This document shows positions 30,339 through 42,126 of a stretch of 64,000 bases of DNA, one piece after another (position 1 is the first letter of the stretch; each line of letters opens with the position of its first letter). The notes beneath the pieces are model-generated. The model had not been told where the DNA came from. It saw only the letters and a list, made by a program, of their open reading frames with translations, and made no database searches. The position numbers and the translations under genes are program-made. This stretch comes from Silurus meridionalis (lineage: Eukaryota > Chordata > Actinopteri > Siluriformes > Siluridae): the NCBI RefSeq assembly GCF_014805685.1, contig NC_060893.1, positions 1-64,000 on the forward strand, given 5' to 3'.

Positions 30339-31341
30339 TTAATACTTTGTACAACCTCCTTTTGCCAACAAGACAGCACTTAATCTCCTCCTATAACATT
30401 TCACAAGATTGGAGAACACAGAGAGGGATTTTGACCATTCTTCTTTGCACAATCTATCTAGATCATCCAGTGTCCTGGGTCCTCTCTTATGCACTCTTCT
30501 CTTTAGCTCGCCCACAGGTTTTCGATTGGGTTGAGGTCTGGGGACTGAGATGGCCATGGGAGGACCTTGAGTTTGTGACTGCTGAACCACTTTTGTGTAG
30601 ATTTTGCCACATGTTTTGGATCATTATCCTGCTGAAAGACCCAATGACGACCCATCTTCAGCTTTCTGGCAGAGGCCATCAGGTTTTTATTTAAAATATC
30701 CTGGTACTTCAAAGCGTTCATAATGCCATGCACCCTAACAAGGTTCCCAGGGCCTTTGAAGAGAAACAGGCCCACAGCATCACAGATCCTCCACCATACT
30801 TCACGGTGGGCATGAGGTGCTTTCGGCATACTTATCTTTGTTTCGCCAGACCCACTTAGAGTGTTTGTTGCCAAAAGCTCAATCTTAGTCTCATCTGACC
30901 AAAGCACATGATCCCAGTTGAAGTCCCAGTACCGCTTAGCAAACTCAGACGTTTACATTTGTGAGTGTTAGTGAGAAAAGGCTTTTTCCTTGCATGCCTC
31001 CCAAACAGCTTGTTGGCATGTAGAGAGCGTCTGATAGTTGTTTTGGAGACTCTGTGACCCCAAGATGCCACTCTTTGATGCAATTCTGTGACGGTGAGCT
31101 TGGGAAATTTTTTTACTTCTCTTACCATCCTCCTCACTGTGCGTTGTGGCAAGATAAACTTGGGACCTCTTCCAGCCTTGTTTGTCACTGTTCCAGTTGT
31201 TTTAAACTTCTTAATGATTCCTCTGACTGTAGATACCGGCAAGTTAAGGCGAGTGGCTATTTTCTTGTAGCCATTGCCTGACTTATGAAGGTCGACACAC
31301 ACCTGCCTTACTTGAATGGTGTGTTCTCTTGTCTTTGCCAT
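30339..31341 (-). pseudogene. Tc1 transposase, frameshifted
   Basis: The start is the ATG at 31341 (MAKTREHTIQVRQVCVDLHK). The N-terminal paired-like helix-turn-helix domains include YKKIATRLNLPVSTVRGIIK and KTTIRRSLHANKLFGRHARK. The DDE catalytic domain follows in a second frame: LWSDETKIELL (first Asp), QQDNDPKHVAKSTQKW (second Asp) and PWPSQSPDLNPIENLW (Glu, 34 residues after the second Asp by the usual count). The C-terminus is in a third frame, ending CYRRRLSAVLLAKGGCTKY at 30339. Two frameshifts (about 30900 and 30520) inactivate it. Such transposases cut and paste the element at TA sites. Confidence 0.9.
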
Positions 31342-31713
31342 GTTGACAAATGGGTAAGAGAATTAGGCCTCTGTGTCACGTTATATTTATACCCCAGGGA
31401 AACAGGAAATCATGAATTACTAATTAAAAGTCCCTAGATATCCTGACCAACCTTATTTTGGTCATTTTTCAGCAACTACAGAAAAATATATAAAAAAAAA
31501 AAAAAAAAAAAAAATTAAATTTTTCAGAGGAATTGTTAGGGGTGCCAATAATTGTAGGACACATGATTTCAAGTTTTTTTTTTTTTCTAAATGTAAATGA
31601 TTTTTCTCTTTTTTTGCATTTGGGTTCTATGTTGTTTTAAAAAAAAGGAGAATTTTTTGAAGTCCACGACCACATCTTAAACAGGGGTGCCAATAATTGT
31701 GGAGGGCACTGTA

Positions 31714-32600
31714 TATTAGGGTTACATGATTAGGGGGTAGGGTTATAAATGAGGGTTACAAGGTTTGGGGTATGGTTATAAATTATGATTACATGGTTTG
31801 GGGTAGGATTATAAATTATGGTTACAGGGATAGGGGTAGGGTTTTAAATTATGATTATAGGGGTAGGGTTTTAAGTTAGGGTTATAGGGTTAGCGGCAGA
31901 ATTATAAATTAGGGTTACAGGGGTAGGGTCATAATTTAGGGTTACAAGGTTAGTGGTAGGGATAAACGTTAAGGTTACAGGGTTAGGGGGTAGTGTAATA
32001 AATTAGGGTCATATGGTTAGAAATAGTGCTATAAGTTAGGGTTACAGGGTTAGGGCACAGGGTAATAAATAAGGGTTACAGGTTTATGGGTTGGGGTTGG
32101 GTCGTAACACCTACATGGATAGGGTGAGGAAGGGCTATAAGTTAGGGTAACAGGGGTAGGTGTGTGGTTAAATTAGCACTTTCCAAGTTTGCTTTGTAGA
32201 ATTAAAGAGTTATATTTATATTAAGTTTGTAATCTGGTGTACCAGTGTAGATTTATTTATTGCTAAAGACTCAATGTACTTTTGTACGTCGCTCTGGATA
32301 AGGGCGTCTGCTAAATGCCGCAAATGTAAACGTAAATGCTATAAATTAGGGTAACAAGGTTAGGCTTTAGGGTTGGTGTAGGGTCATAACCCATATATGG
32401 ATGAGGTGGGGTAGGGGTATACATTAGGTTTACAGGGTTAGGTTCAGTGTTATAAATTAGGGTTGCCAGGGTAGGGGTGGAGGTAGGGTCATAACTCCTA
32501 CATGGATATGGGTGGGCTAGGGATGTATATTAGGGTTACAGGGATATGTTCGGGGTTATAAACAAGGGATACAGTGTTAGCGGTAGGGTTATAAAGCAGC
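31714..32600. repeat. Telomere-like minisatellite, block 3
   Basis: Continuation of the TTAGGGTTAC / GGGGTAGGGTTATAAATTAGGG repeat after the Tc1, G-rich strand on plus. Two longer-period variants with 'GGGTCATAAC' followed by a TACATGGATA word occur near 32104, 32390 and 32490. It is interrupted by the tail fragment at 32205-32332. Confidence 0.8.
32205..32332 (+). repeat. LINE/SINE 3' tail fragment
   Basis: It contains GTACGTCGCTCTGGATAAGG then GCGTCTGCTAAATGCCGC, followed by an AAATGTAAACGTAAATG tail. The same tail is found reversed at 25911-26035. Confidence 0.7.
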
Positions 32601-33959
32601 TTGAATCCTTATACCCATATGGTCATATTTCTGATCACCTCTCGACAATAATCGATGATTCTACTGTGGGGCAGAATGAGCTAGAGTATTGCTTTAAATT
32701 GCTTCATTTCAGGTGCCTTGTTTGACATTAAACAGATTAAATTGTCATTATTTCTAATAATTTTGGTTAAAATTGTAGGCTTGCCAGAAGCAGCCAGCTG
32801 CGGGTCGATCAGTCCTCTGCTTGTATCTCATGACTAATTTGAATGGGTTTATTTATTTATTAACCAATTTTTAATATAATTTATTCCATGCAAGCTGTGA
32901 ATAATCAATTATTTGTATCCCTTCCTATAGTTTCTATAATAAAACTGCTTAGTGAAAAGTGCTTGCTGTAATATCGCTATAAACACTGTGTGCCTCAGGG
33001 GTGGATCCTGTGGTGAGTGCTATTATAAATGGGGGGAGGACGAAAAAGAAGAGGAAAGATGGAAAAAGGAAGAAGAATGAGGGTTGAGGCAGTAAACGGT
33101 GCAGCTTCAACTACTGTTGAACCCTTAGCTTTAGGAAGGGGGTTTTATGGCTGAAAAGAGATGTTGAATCTTGTAATTCTGTCTATTCTGTGGATTCATG
33201 GTTCCTACAGGTCAGGGTCAAATAGTACAGTAGAAGTGCTTCAAAGAGGATTAATTTCAAAACATTATTCTGATGATGATCAGAATTCCCTCACACACAC
33301 ACACAGTATTTATTTTTTTTTTTTACAATGTACATTGACATTGTATAAAAGCTTTGTTATTTGCACCAGAATTGCTTTCCGTTACAAGTACGATTGCCAC
33401 CCACAAGCTACAATGAGAACGTCATGACACAGGAAACCACAAACCGCAATTCCCAGGAGTCATTGCCACCTACAAACATGGCTGCCGTGGACTACATTCC
33501 CCAGACCTCAGCTACAGTTCCATGTTCACAGTCACCCAGTTCCTGATTACACCTGCACGCAATTTGGTGGTAGAATTTAAAAGGACTCACAAAGCCTCTG
33601 CTCATGAAATGTTATCTGAGAGCACACAGAAGACAAAGCATGAGTATGGAAACAGCTTTAAAGAAAACAGGCCATATGATATGAGGTTAATCATAAGTTT
33701 TAAGAACTGCACCAATGGTAAACAACAGCACCAATTGAGTCAAAAGGGACACCAGTTAAAGTTATGAGAAATGCAAGGGAGAAAGCAGGACAAAAGGAAA
33801 TACTAAAATAGAGGATGTTCACTCACCAATGGTGGGAAAGAACATTGAGGTGAAATAAAGGTGTGGAAAAAGTGAGGCAAAGGTATTAATCCCTGTGGCA
33901 TATGAACGTTAAGCATTACATTGTACTTATGATCATCTGAATATAAATGAAAATACAGT
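32600..33959. other. No gene recognised
   Basis: AT-rich sequence with no domain or repeat family that I can name. Short open frames at 33161-33427 and 33361-33767 lack motifs. At 33440-33515 there are two words, GCAATTCCCAGGAGTCA and GACTACATTCCCCAGA, reminiscent of the ACTACAATTCCCAG promoter motif, but there is no supporting gene. Confidence 0.4.
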
Positions 33960-34256
33960 AGGCTATAATGAACCCAGCCATTAGGGGGGCACAAGCCAGT
34001 GCACTCTTCGTGCCGGTCCCAAGCCCGGGTAAATGGGGAGGGTTGCGTTAGGAAGGGCATCCAGCGTAAAACATGTGCCAAATCAAATATGAGAATTTCA
34101 TACCGGATCGGTCGAGGCCCGGGTTAACAACGACCGCCACAGGTATCATTAGCCGACGGTACCGGTGGAAATTGGGCTACTGTTGGCCTAAGGAGGAGAA
34201 GGAGAGGAGGAAGACGTCTACAGAGACGGCAGGAAAAGGAGCAGTGTAGGAGAGTA

Positions 34257-34913
34257 GAGGTTCGGGTTGGTACTTTAAATGTTGGTACTATGACGGGTAA
34301 AGGGAGAGAGATAGCTGATATGATGGAGAGGAGAAAGGTAGATATGCTGTGTGTTCAGGAGACCAAGTGGAAAGGGAGTAAGGCCAGGAACATTGGAGGT
34401 GGATTTAAACTGTTTTATCATGGTGTGGATGGGAAGAGAAATGGTGTAGGGGTGATTCTGAAGGAAGAGTACAGTAAGAGTGTAGTGGAGGTGATGAGAG
34501 TTTCTGATAGGGTGATGATCGTGAAGGTGGAAGTTGAAGGATGATGATAAATGTCATCAGTGCCTATGCTCCACAAGTTGGCTGTGAGATGGAGGAAAAG
34601 GAAAGATTCTGGAGTGAATTAGATAATGTGGTAGATGGTGTACCTAGGAAAGAACGATTGGTGATTGGGGCAGACTTTAATGGGCATGTAGGTGAAGGAA
34701 CAGAGGTGATGAGGAGGTGATGAGGAGGTGATGGGTAGGTATGGTTTTAAGGAGAGGAATGTGGAAGGGCAGATGGTGGTAGATTTTGCTAAAAGGATGG
34801 AAATGGCAGTGGTGAACACGTATTTTAAGAAGAAGGAGGATCATAGGGTGACGATAAGAGTGGAGGAAGGTGCACACAGGTGGACTATGTGCTATGCAGG
34901 AGATGCAACCTGA
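34257..34913 (+). pseudogene. RTE LINE copy 2: endonuclease domain
   Basis: APE endonuclease in two or three frames: VRVGTLNVGTMTGKGREIA, VDMLCVQETKWKGSKA and NGVGVILKEEYSKSVVEV (to 34544, then stop). It continues in other frames with the GADFNGHVGEG-like block near 34668-34695 and MVVDFAKRMEMAVVNTYFKK (34728-34913). A small in-place duplication (GATGAGGAGGTGATGAGGAGGTGATG, about 34707-34733) and a missing base near 34541 break the frame. Confidence 0.82.
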
Positions 34914-34967
34914 AGGAGATTGAGACTGTAAGGTGTTGGCGGGGACAGTGTAGCTAGACAGCATCGG

Positions 34968-37050
34968 ATGGTGGTCTGTAGGATGGTTTTGGAGGCGAAG
35001 AAGAAGAGGAGGAATGTAAGGATTGAAAGAAGAATAAGATGGTGGAAACTGAAGGAGGAAGAGTGTAGTGTGAGGTTCAGGGAAGAGGTCAGACAGGGGC
35101 TCGGTGGTGGTGAAGAGGTGCCGGATGATTGGGGAACTACTGCAGGAGTGATGAGGGAGGCAGCTAGAAAAGTACTTGGTGTGACATCTGGAAATAGAAA
35201 GCAAGACAAGGAGACGTGGTGGTGGAATGAGGAAGTGCAGGAGAGCATTAGGGGAAAGAGGTTGGCAAAACAGAAGTGGGATCGACAGAGTGATGAGAAA
35301 AGTAGGCAGGAGTACAAGGAGATGCGGCAGCAGGTAAAAAGGGATGTGGCGAAAGCCAAGGAAAAGGCATATGAGGAGCTGTATAAGAGGTTGGACACTA
35401 AGGAAGGAGAAAAGGAGTTATACCGATTGGCCAGGCAGAGGGACCGAGCTGGGAAGGATGTACTGCAAGTTAGAGCAATAAAGGATGGAGAGGGAAATGT
35501 GTTGACTAGTGAGGAGAGTGTGTTGAGAAGGTGGAGGGAGTATTTTGAGCAGCTGATGAATGAGGAAAATCACAGAGAGAGAAGGTTGGAGGATGTGGAG
35601 TTGGTGAAGCAGGATGTAGATAGGATTAGTAAGGAGGAAGTGAGAGCAGCGATTAAGAGGATGAAGAATGGAAAGTCGGTTGGACCAGATGACATACCGG
35701 TAGAGGTGTGGAGATGTTTAGGAGAGATGGCAGTGGAGTTTTTAACCAGATTGTTTAACAGGATTCTGGAAGGGGAGAGGATGCCTGAGGAATGGAGAAG
35801 GAGTGTGCTGGTACCGATCTTTAAGCATAAGGGAGATGTGCAGACCTGCAGTAACTACAGGGGAATTAAGTTGATCAGTCACACCATGAAGTTATGGGAA
35901 AGAGTAGTGAAGCCAGGCTGAGAGAAGAGGTGACCATCTGTGAGCAACAGTATGGTTTCATGCCGAGGAAGAGCACCACAGATGCCTTATTTGCTTTGAG
36001 GATGTTGATGGAGAAGTATAGAGAAGGACAGAAGGAATTGCATTGTGTATTTGTGGATTTAGAGAAAGCGTACGACAGAGTGCCAAGAGAGGAGTTGTGG
36101 TATTGTATGAGGAAGTCAGGTGTGTCAGAGAAGTATGTAAGGGTGGTGCAGGACATGTATGAGGACAGTGTGACGGCAGTGAAGTGTGCAGTAGGTACGA
36201 CAGACTGGTTCAGAGTGAAGGTTGGACTGCATCAAGGATCGGCCCTGAGCCCTTTCCTGTTTGCAGTGGTGATGGACAGGTTGACGGACGAGGTCAGACA
36301 GGAGTCTCCTGGACTATGATGTTTGCAGATGATATTGTGATTTGTGGTGAGAGTAGAGAGCAGGTTGAGAAGAGCCTGGAGAGGTGGAGATATGCGCTGG
36401 AGAGAAGGGGAATGAAAGTCAGTAGGAGTAAGACAGAGTACATGTGTGTGAATGAGAGGGAGGGCAGTGGAGGGTGCGGTTGCAGGGAGAAGAGGTGGAG
36501 AAGGTGGAGGAGTTCAGGTACCTGGGGTCAACAGTGCAAAGTAATGGAGAGTGTTAGAGAAGTAAAGAAAAGAGTGCAGGCAGGGTGGAGTGGGTGGAGA
36601 AGAGTGACAGGAGTGATTTGTGGTAGTAGGGTATCTGCAAGAATGAAAGGGAAAGTTTATAGGACTGTGGTGAGACCTGCGATGTTGTATGGATTAGAGA
36701 CAGTGGCATTGAGTAAAAGGCAGGAGGTGGAGCTGGAGGTAGCAGAGCTGAAGATGTTAAGGTTTTCGTTGGGAGTGACGAGGATGGACAAGATTAGAAA
36801 TGAGTTTATTAGAGGGACAGGCGAGATTGAGGCGAGATTGAGATGGTTTGGACATGTGCAGAGAAGGGACATGAATTATATTGGTAGAAGAATGTTGAAG
36901 ATGGAGCCACTAGGTAGGAGGAAAAGAGGAAGGCCAAGGAGGAGGTTCATGGATGTGGTGAGGGAAGACATGCAGGTAGTTGGTGTGAAAGAGGCAGATG
37001 TAGAGGACAGGGTGGTATGGAGACGGATGATCCGCTGTGGCGACCCCTAA
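34968..37050 (+). pseudogene. RTE LINE copy 2: linker, reverse transcriptase and C-terminus
   Basis: Three overlapping frames: 34968-35921, 35894-36319 and 36184-37050. Blocks in order: basic linker with RRIRWWKLKEEECSVRFREE, NGKSVGPDDIPVEVWR, FKHKGDVQTCSNYRGIKL, VFVDLEKAYDRVPREELW (motif A), GLHQGSALSPFLFAVVMD (motif B), FADDIVICGESREQVEKSL (motif C, near 36325) and the C-terminal RLRWFGHVQRRDMNYIGRRM. All catalytic motifs are kept, so only a few indels separate it from a complete ORF. It would supply the RT for its own mobilisation and possibly for SINEs. Confidence 0.88.
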
Positions 37051-37098
37051 TGGGAGCAGCCGAAAGAAGAAGAAGAAGAAGAAGAGAAGGCTATAATG

Positions 37099-37920
37099 TG
37101 TGATTTGAGGAAAAACTATGGTTCCTATGAATATTAGGAGTTCCGTGACCAACCGTACACGCAGAACGTCTCATTAAGGAAAGAAACAGGACTTTTGGCC
37201 ATGAAGCACAGTGGAACAGCAGTACTGCTTAGAGAGATGTTTCAGTAAGAATATCTGACAGCTGGTCTACACATTCTGTCAGCACTTAAACATTTTAAAC
37301 ATTTTATGTTTATCTACAACAGCTGTGACCTATACAAAGTCCTCACCATTTATCTCATCTTCAGGGTCATTTAAAGCAGTTTTTATTCTCACCTTGTTCT
37401 CCGTATACACAAATTGACTTAAAAAAAAAAAAAAACTCTAACCTGTTGTCTGTAGTCTTTTCAAACGTTTTTCTATACGACAAATTCAGGTTGTCCAGTG
37501 TGCGGGCTTTTTGAGCAGCCTGCATGCTAGTGTACTGAGAACCTTTCCATACTGTTAGGATCAACCCAGTGCCCATTGATGCTGATTTAACCACTTCTCC
37601 TTGACCTCCAACAATCTTTGGTCACTGCTATGAAATTGATCCCTGAATTTTTTTTTTCTTTTCTTTCATATTAGTCTTCATCTTAAGTGCCGCCTCATCC
37701 ATCTTATGTGACAAAGTGGTCCATGAGCGTGGTGTTGGGCTGAAGATCATACAAAAACATTTTAAATGATTGCTGTTCTACCACACTTAAGGGTTGGAGA
37801 ATCTGAGTCACAAACTTCAACACTGTATGATCAACTTTGTTAATATCTTAGTTTCTCCCAGCTTAAGCTGTCTGGAGGTTGAAGGAGCCTCCTTTCTCTC
37901 AGTTTCCCTACTCCTTGGTG
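37099..37920. other. No gene recognised
   Basis: No motif or repeat family identified. Short minus-strand frames (for example 37367-37594) run through a poly-A tract and are not supported. Confidence 0.4.
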
Positions 37921-39266
37921 CAAGAGTTTGATCATAAATCTTTCAACAATAAAGAACACTGGAGAGTGAGAACTAACATAAGCACTGGAGTGTAATGTTC
38001 TTTCTACAGTCTTCTACAGTCATTTGTGGTTATAAAACTAGGAGTTACTGAGCAACTCAAAAAAAAGCTCAACGTTTGCGATCATCACCGATCCAACACC
38101 AGCTTCTTCATGCCAGAGCCTTTAAACACTTCAGGAGGTCCAATGTCAAAACTCCACACATGAAGTGGGATTCAGCTGGCATTGGTATGTCTCTGGCTCA
38201 CAAGTTGATAATGTGCATGTGATCAGATGTTCTGGAGCACAAGGTTATGATGTGAGACGTATGTTATGTGTAGGCTTTGCTAAAAAGATACGTCTTTAAT
38301 CTGCACCTAAACTGGGTGAGTGTGTCTGAGCCCCAAACACTTTCAGGAAGACTGTTCCAATGTTTAGGAGCTAAATGTGAGCCATTGGAGCTAAACCATT
38401 TAATGTTTTATAAGTGAGTAGCAGTAGTTTGAAGTCTATTCGACACTTAACAGGAAGCCAGTGTAGGGACGATAAGATTGGGGTTATGTGATCATATTTT
38501 CTTGACCTTGTAAGAACTCTGGCTGCCGCATTCTGAACTAACCGAAGCTTGTTTATTAATGACGCAGGACATCCACCTAGTAATGCATTACAGTAGTCTA
38601 TTCTGGAGGTCATAAACGCATGGACGAGCTTCTCTGCATCAGATATAGACATGTTCTTAGTTTAGAAATATTTCTAAGGTGAAAGAAGGCTGTTTTTGTA
38701 ACATGGTTGATATTATTTTTAAAAGATAAGTTGCTGTCTAAAATAATATTTTTTATATATTAAATAATTTTTTTTGGACCGATGAGCAAAATCTCCGTCT
38801 TATCAGAATTTAATAGTAAAAAGTAATGGGTCATGCAGTCTTTTTTAATTTAACACACTCAGTTATGCGAGCTACTTGAGCTGTATCGCCTGGTTTAGAT
38901 GAGGTGTGTGTGTATATAATATATATATAGCTGGTTATCATCAGTGTAACAGTGTAACAATAAGCATTTCCGAAGTATGTATATTGTGAGAAGCAGGGGT
39001 CCTAGAACTGAACCTTGTGGCAAGCCATAATTTACTAGCATCAACCTAAATTGCTCTCAATTAAAGTCTACAAAATGGTAACAATAGGACAGGTAGGATT
39101 TAAACCAGTTTAATGCCTGTCCCTGAATGCCGATATAATTTTGTAAGCGATCTAGGAGGAGATCATGATCTATAGTGTCGAATGCAGCACTAAGATCTAG
39201 TAAAACTAACAGCGAGATGAAGCCTTGGTCTGAAGCTAAAAACAGGTCATTAACTAGGTGATTTTA

Positions 39267-40985
39267 CAGTTTTTTTTCAATTGTTTACACGCAATTTTGA
39301 AAACAGAGTTCTTTTTGTCAAAATATAATCACAATTATCCAAACACCACAATCAATTAGCAAAATTCCTAGATTGTTTGCAAAATGACACACTTCAGTCA
39401 AAACATATACACATATTTGTGAAAATGCTATTTGTTTTCATTTAGCCAACACAGTCATCAATGATCATACACTATTGCAGCCAGTTTCACACTGCTGTGA
39501 TAAATAAAAAACACATTTGTAAAAAAAAATAAATAAATAAATAAATAGATTTTTGGCCAGACATTCTTACTGTATGTAAGAGATAATTTAGGTGACTAAA
39601 AAATAGTGAGAAACTCACAACATTATTCATGATTTGTTTTGAGATATAAGGAGAATGTAGACACATACTGTAGGCCTACTATAACCTTACCAAGCACTCC
39701 ACAACACTTGATGCTGCAGACTGAATATTTCAAGTATTTATTTCAATACTTACAGTATTTCTTACCATAATCAGTTACAGTAATCAACCAACAATGATAT
39801 CAATTACTGTAAACAAATAAAATCTATAGACAAATAAAAATTACTGCATGAATTACAGTACATACACTTTGACTCTGAAGAAAAGTAAAAGTAAACAGAA
39901 ATGAAAGAAAACTACTGTAAAAGCAACAAGAATACTGTAACTATCCGTCTCTCCGTCTGGCTGGATCAGGCCATAAGATTTCATCCACATCACAGGCTAT
40001 GTCTTCATTGGCAAGGCACCGTTGGAAGAATCGCCTTGTGTGACGAATCCACCCTGCACTGAAGCTGCTTCAATAAGATCACATGCCTGTTCCATGGCCT
40101 GAATGAGGGGCAAACGGTCATAAGGCCGCAGGTCATATACCTTCCACTGAAAAAAATTCTTTTATAGGATTCAGGAAGGGGGAGTATGGGGGAAGGTATA
40201 AAACTTCAAAATCAGGGTGATCATGGAACCAGTTCTGGACCAGAGCAGCCGATGAAATGAGACATTGTCCCAAACGACAATGTACCGCATCTGGTCCACT
40301 TGGTGTAATGCTGTGACAATCTTATGCAATCGGTCAAGAAATGCAAGTATCAGATTTGCATTATAGGGTCCCAGATTTGCATGGTGGTGGAGGACCCCAT
40401 TTTGTGTGATAGCAGCACAAAGGGTGATGTTACCCTCGCTGCCCTGGCACATTGGTGATTGCCCTGTGCCCAATTACATTTCTCCTCTTCTTCTTGTTTT
40501 GCAAGGTTAAATCCAGCCTCATCCACATATATAAATTCATGTTGAATTTCAGCAGCATCCATTTGCAAGACTCTCTGAAACACATTAAAGAAAATAGGAT
40601 GCTATTCAATATCTATAGCACAGTATTTTTTTTTGTGACAGAACATTTTGAGCAGTGCATGATACCACACCATAGTCAGATGAACAATGCGTACCTCCAC
40701 ATACTCATTGCGCAGATGTTTCACTCTCTCTGAATTTCTGTCAAATGGTACCCGATACAGTTGCTTCATGTATATTTGATTTTTCTTTAGGATTCGACCT
40801 AATGTTGACAGAGAGACTCGTTGGATGTTATTGAAAATATTGTCATCATTGATGATATTGGCTTGGATTTCGTAGCCTGATACAATTATTGGCCAAAACC
40901 ATGTTCACAATGGCGGCCTCTTGTGCACGACTAAACATAGGGCCCCTTCCACCTTGATGTCCTCGACCCTCAATCCTATGTAAGA

Positions 40986-41078
<93 letters not shown>

Positions 41079-41896
41079 GCCTACTGTCAAATGTCACAGT
41101 AAACAATATTGATTATACAAGCTTCAGTTTCAATGTATACTGTGTGGTTAGCTTACCTGTTTTCTCGATGAAATGTCCGAATTACTGACGCAACAGTATT
41201 TCTGCTGAGATTTGGTTGAACTCTTTGTCCAGCTTCCATCAGTGTCAGTCCATGGTTGATAACATGGTCAATAAGTGTTGCACCGATTTCTCGAGTCAAA
41301 TTTGGTCCTCGTCTTCTTTGTTCAGCTTCTATCACCTCTTCAAGTCCTTCTCTACCTCTTCCTCTACCTAGGTGTCTTCCTCTACCTCCTTCTCCTCTTC
41401 CTCTTCCTCTACCTTCTTCTCCTCTACCTTCTTCTCCTCTACCTATGACTCTTCCTCTACCTCCTTCATCTCCTCTTTGAGCTCCCCCTCTCATTCTCAC
41501 TCTTCTTCTTCTTCTAACTCCTTCCATTTTTGTTGAAGACAGGTGAACTCACCTGCTGCCTTTTATAGCACACCTGAGTGCTGCGTTTTCAAATTAGCAC
41601 ATGTGTGCTTCCACACCTGGTAGATGTGTTTATCCAATTCGTTCATTAGTGTGGTAATTGGCAATCCGGTGCTTTGTAATTACAAGGAAGTAACCTCACA
41701 ATCCTTATCTGTGTCTAAGGTGTGAAAATGTGTGTAGAGTTTTACAAATCACTGTGTGTAATGTTTTGCAAAAAGGGTGAAGCAGACATTGTGTGTAATG
41801 TTGTGCAAATCTGTGGAGGTGTTTTGCTCATTGGAGTAAAATGTTGCTAATTGTGTGGAAATTTTAATTTTAGTGTGAAACAATTGTAAAAAACTG
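39267..41896 (-). mobile_element. IS630/Tc1/mariner-superfamily transposon with spliced transposase
   Basis: Imperfect terminal inverted repeats begin CAGTTTTTT and share CAATTGTTT (39267 onward and back from 41896). TA duplications lie at 39265-39266 and 41897-41898. The element interrupts an L2, whose sequence resumes on the far side. At 2630 bp it is large for this superfamily because the transposase gene has introns containing (AAAT)n and (TA)n microsatellites (40984-41075). Confidence 0.85.
39941..41527 (-). pseudogene. IS630-like DDE transposase, three exons
   Basis: Exon 1 (41157-41527) starts at the ATG at 41527. It has an Arg/Gly-rich head with many RGR and GRGEE repeats, then an HTH-like part (IGATLIDHVINHGLTLMEAG, NLSRNTVASVIRTFHRENR), and ends at a GTAAGC donor. 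Exon 2 (40695-40975) has acceptor ACATAG and donor GTACGC. It carries SRAQEAAIVNMVLANN and, after a 1-bp loss, ends RNSERVKHLRNEYVE. Exon 3 (39941-40574) has acceptor TTTCAG. It carries EFIYVDEAGFNLAK (first Asp), NITLCAAITQNGVLHHHANL, YIVVWDNVSFH (second Asp) and a C-terminus ending DVDEILWPDPARRRDG before the stop. A deletion removes most of the segment around the catalytic Glu. The splice junctions are consistent in phase. Confidence 0.78.
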
Positions 41897-42126
41897 TAAC
41901 TAGAGCAGTTTCTGTGCTATGATGGAGCCTAAAACCTGACTGAAATTCTTCAAAGATGTTGTTCTCTTGTAAGTGGGAACATACTGTAACTGGGCAGAGA
42001 AAATCTTTTCTAAAATCTTAGACATAAATGGGAGATTTGAAATGGGTCTGTAATTTGATGGTGTGTTTGGATTCAAATTTTGTTTCTTAATGAGGGGCTT
42101 AATAACTGCTAACTTGAGGGATTTCA

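Larger units (their letters stand above)
29536..31711 (-). mobile_element. Tc1-like DNA transposon (IR/DR type), with nested SINE
   Basis: Terminal inverted repeats of about 72 bp (29536-29607 and 31640-31711, one mismatch) begin CAGTGCCCTCCACAATTATT. The element is flanked by TA duplications (29534-29535 and 31712-31713). Inner copies of the GCCACAATTATTGGCACC word at about 30313 and 31540 give the inner repeats of an IR/DR arrangement, where the transposase binds. It inserted into the right arm of the minisatellite; the left arm shows the empty-site sequence. The transposase gene runs on the minus strand. Confidence 0.93.
33971..37087 (+). mobile_element. RTE-clade LINE, copy 2, with 11-bp target duplication
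   Basis: A 3.1-kb element starting AACCCAGCCATTAGGG and ending in (GAA)n at 37064-37087. It is flanked by AGGCTATAATG at 33960-33970 and 37088-37098, which fixes both ends. It is the same family as 1699-4828 and about the same length, so both are full or nearly full length. The 5' UTR is about 290 bp. The single ORF is split by indels, but less badly than copy 1. Confidence 0.93.
37922..42126 (-). mobile_element. L2-clade LINE (antisense), split by a DNA transposon
   Basis: Present as 37922-39266 and 41897-42126 on the minus strand. From the C-terminal side: 3' UTR (37922-38280), [19 protein letters not shown] then [16 protein letters not shown] and [18 protein letters not shown] (38371-38652), with the motif A/B remnants near 39000-39240. 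Beyond the transposon come KSLKLAVIKPLIKKQNL and SNYRPISNLPFMSKILEKIF (41900-42127). It is very similar to the L2 copies at 26.2-28.8 kb. Its 5' side is cut at 42126 by another LINE insertion and its extreme 3' end is missing. Confidence 0.8.

Noticed and set aside
25700..32600. One giant palindrome centred at 29.09 kb spanning 25.7-32.6 kb
   Set aside because: The minisatellite at 25.7-26.1 kb reads in the same direction as the block at 31.7-32.6 kb, so the outer parts are not mirror images. Only about 28.8-29.5 kb is clearly palindromic.
33440..33515. ACTACAATTCCCAG-type promoter motifs
   Set aside because: The two matches are imperfect and no first exon, CpG-rich region or transcript signal accompanies them.
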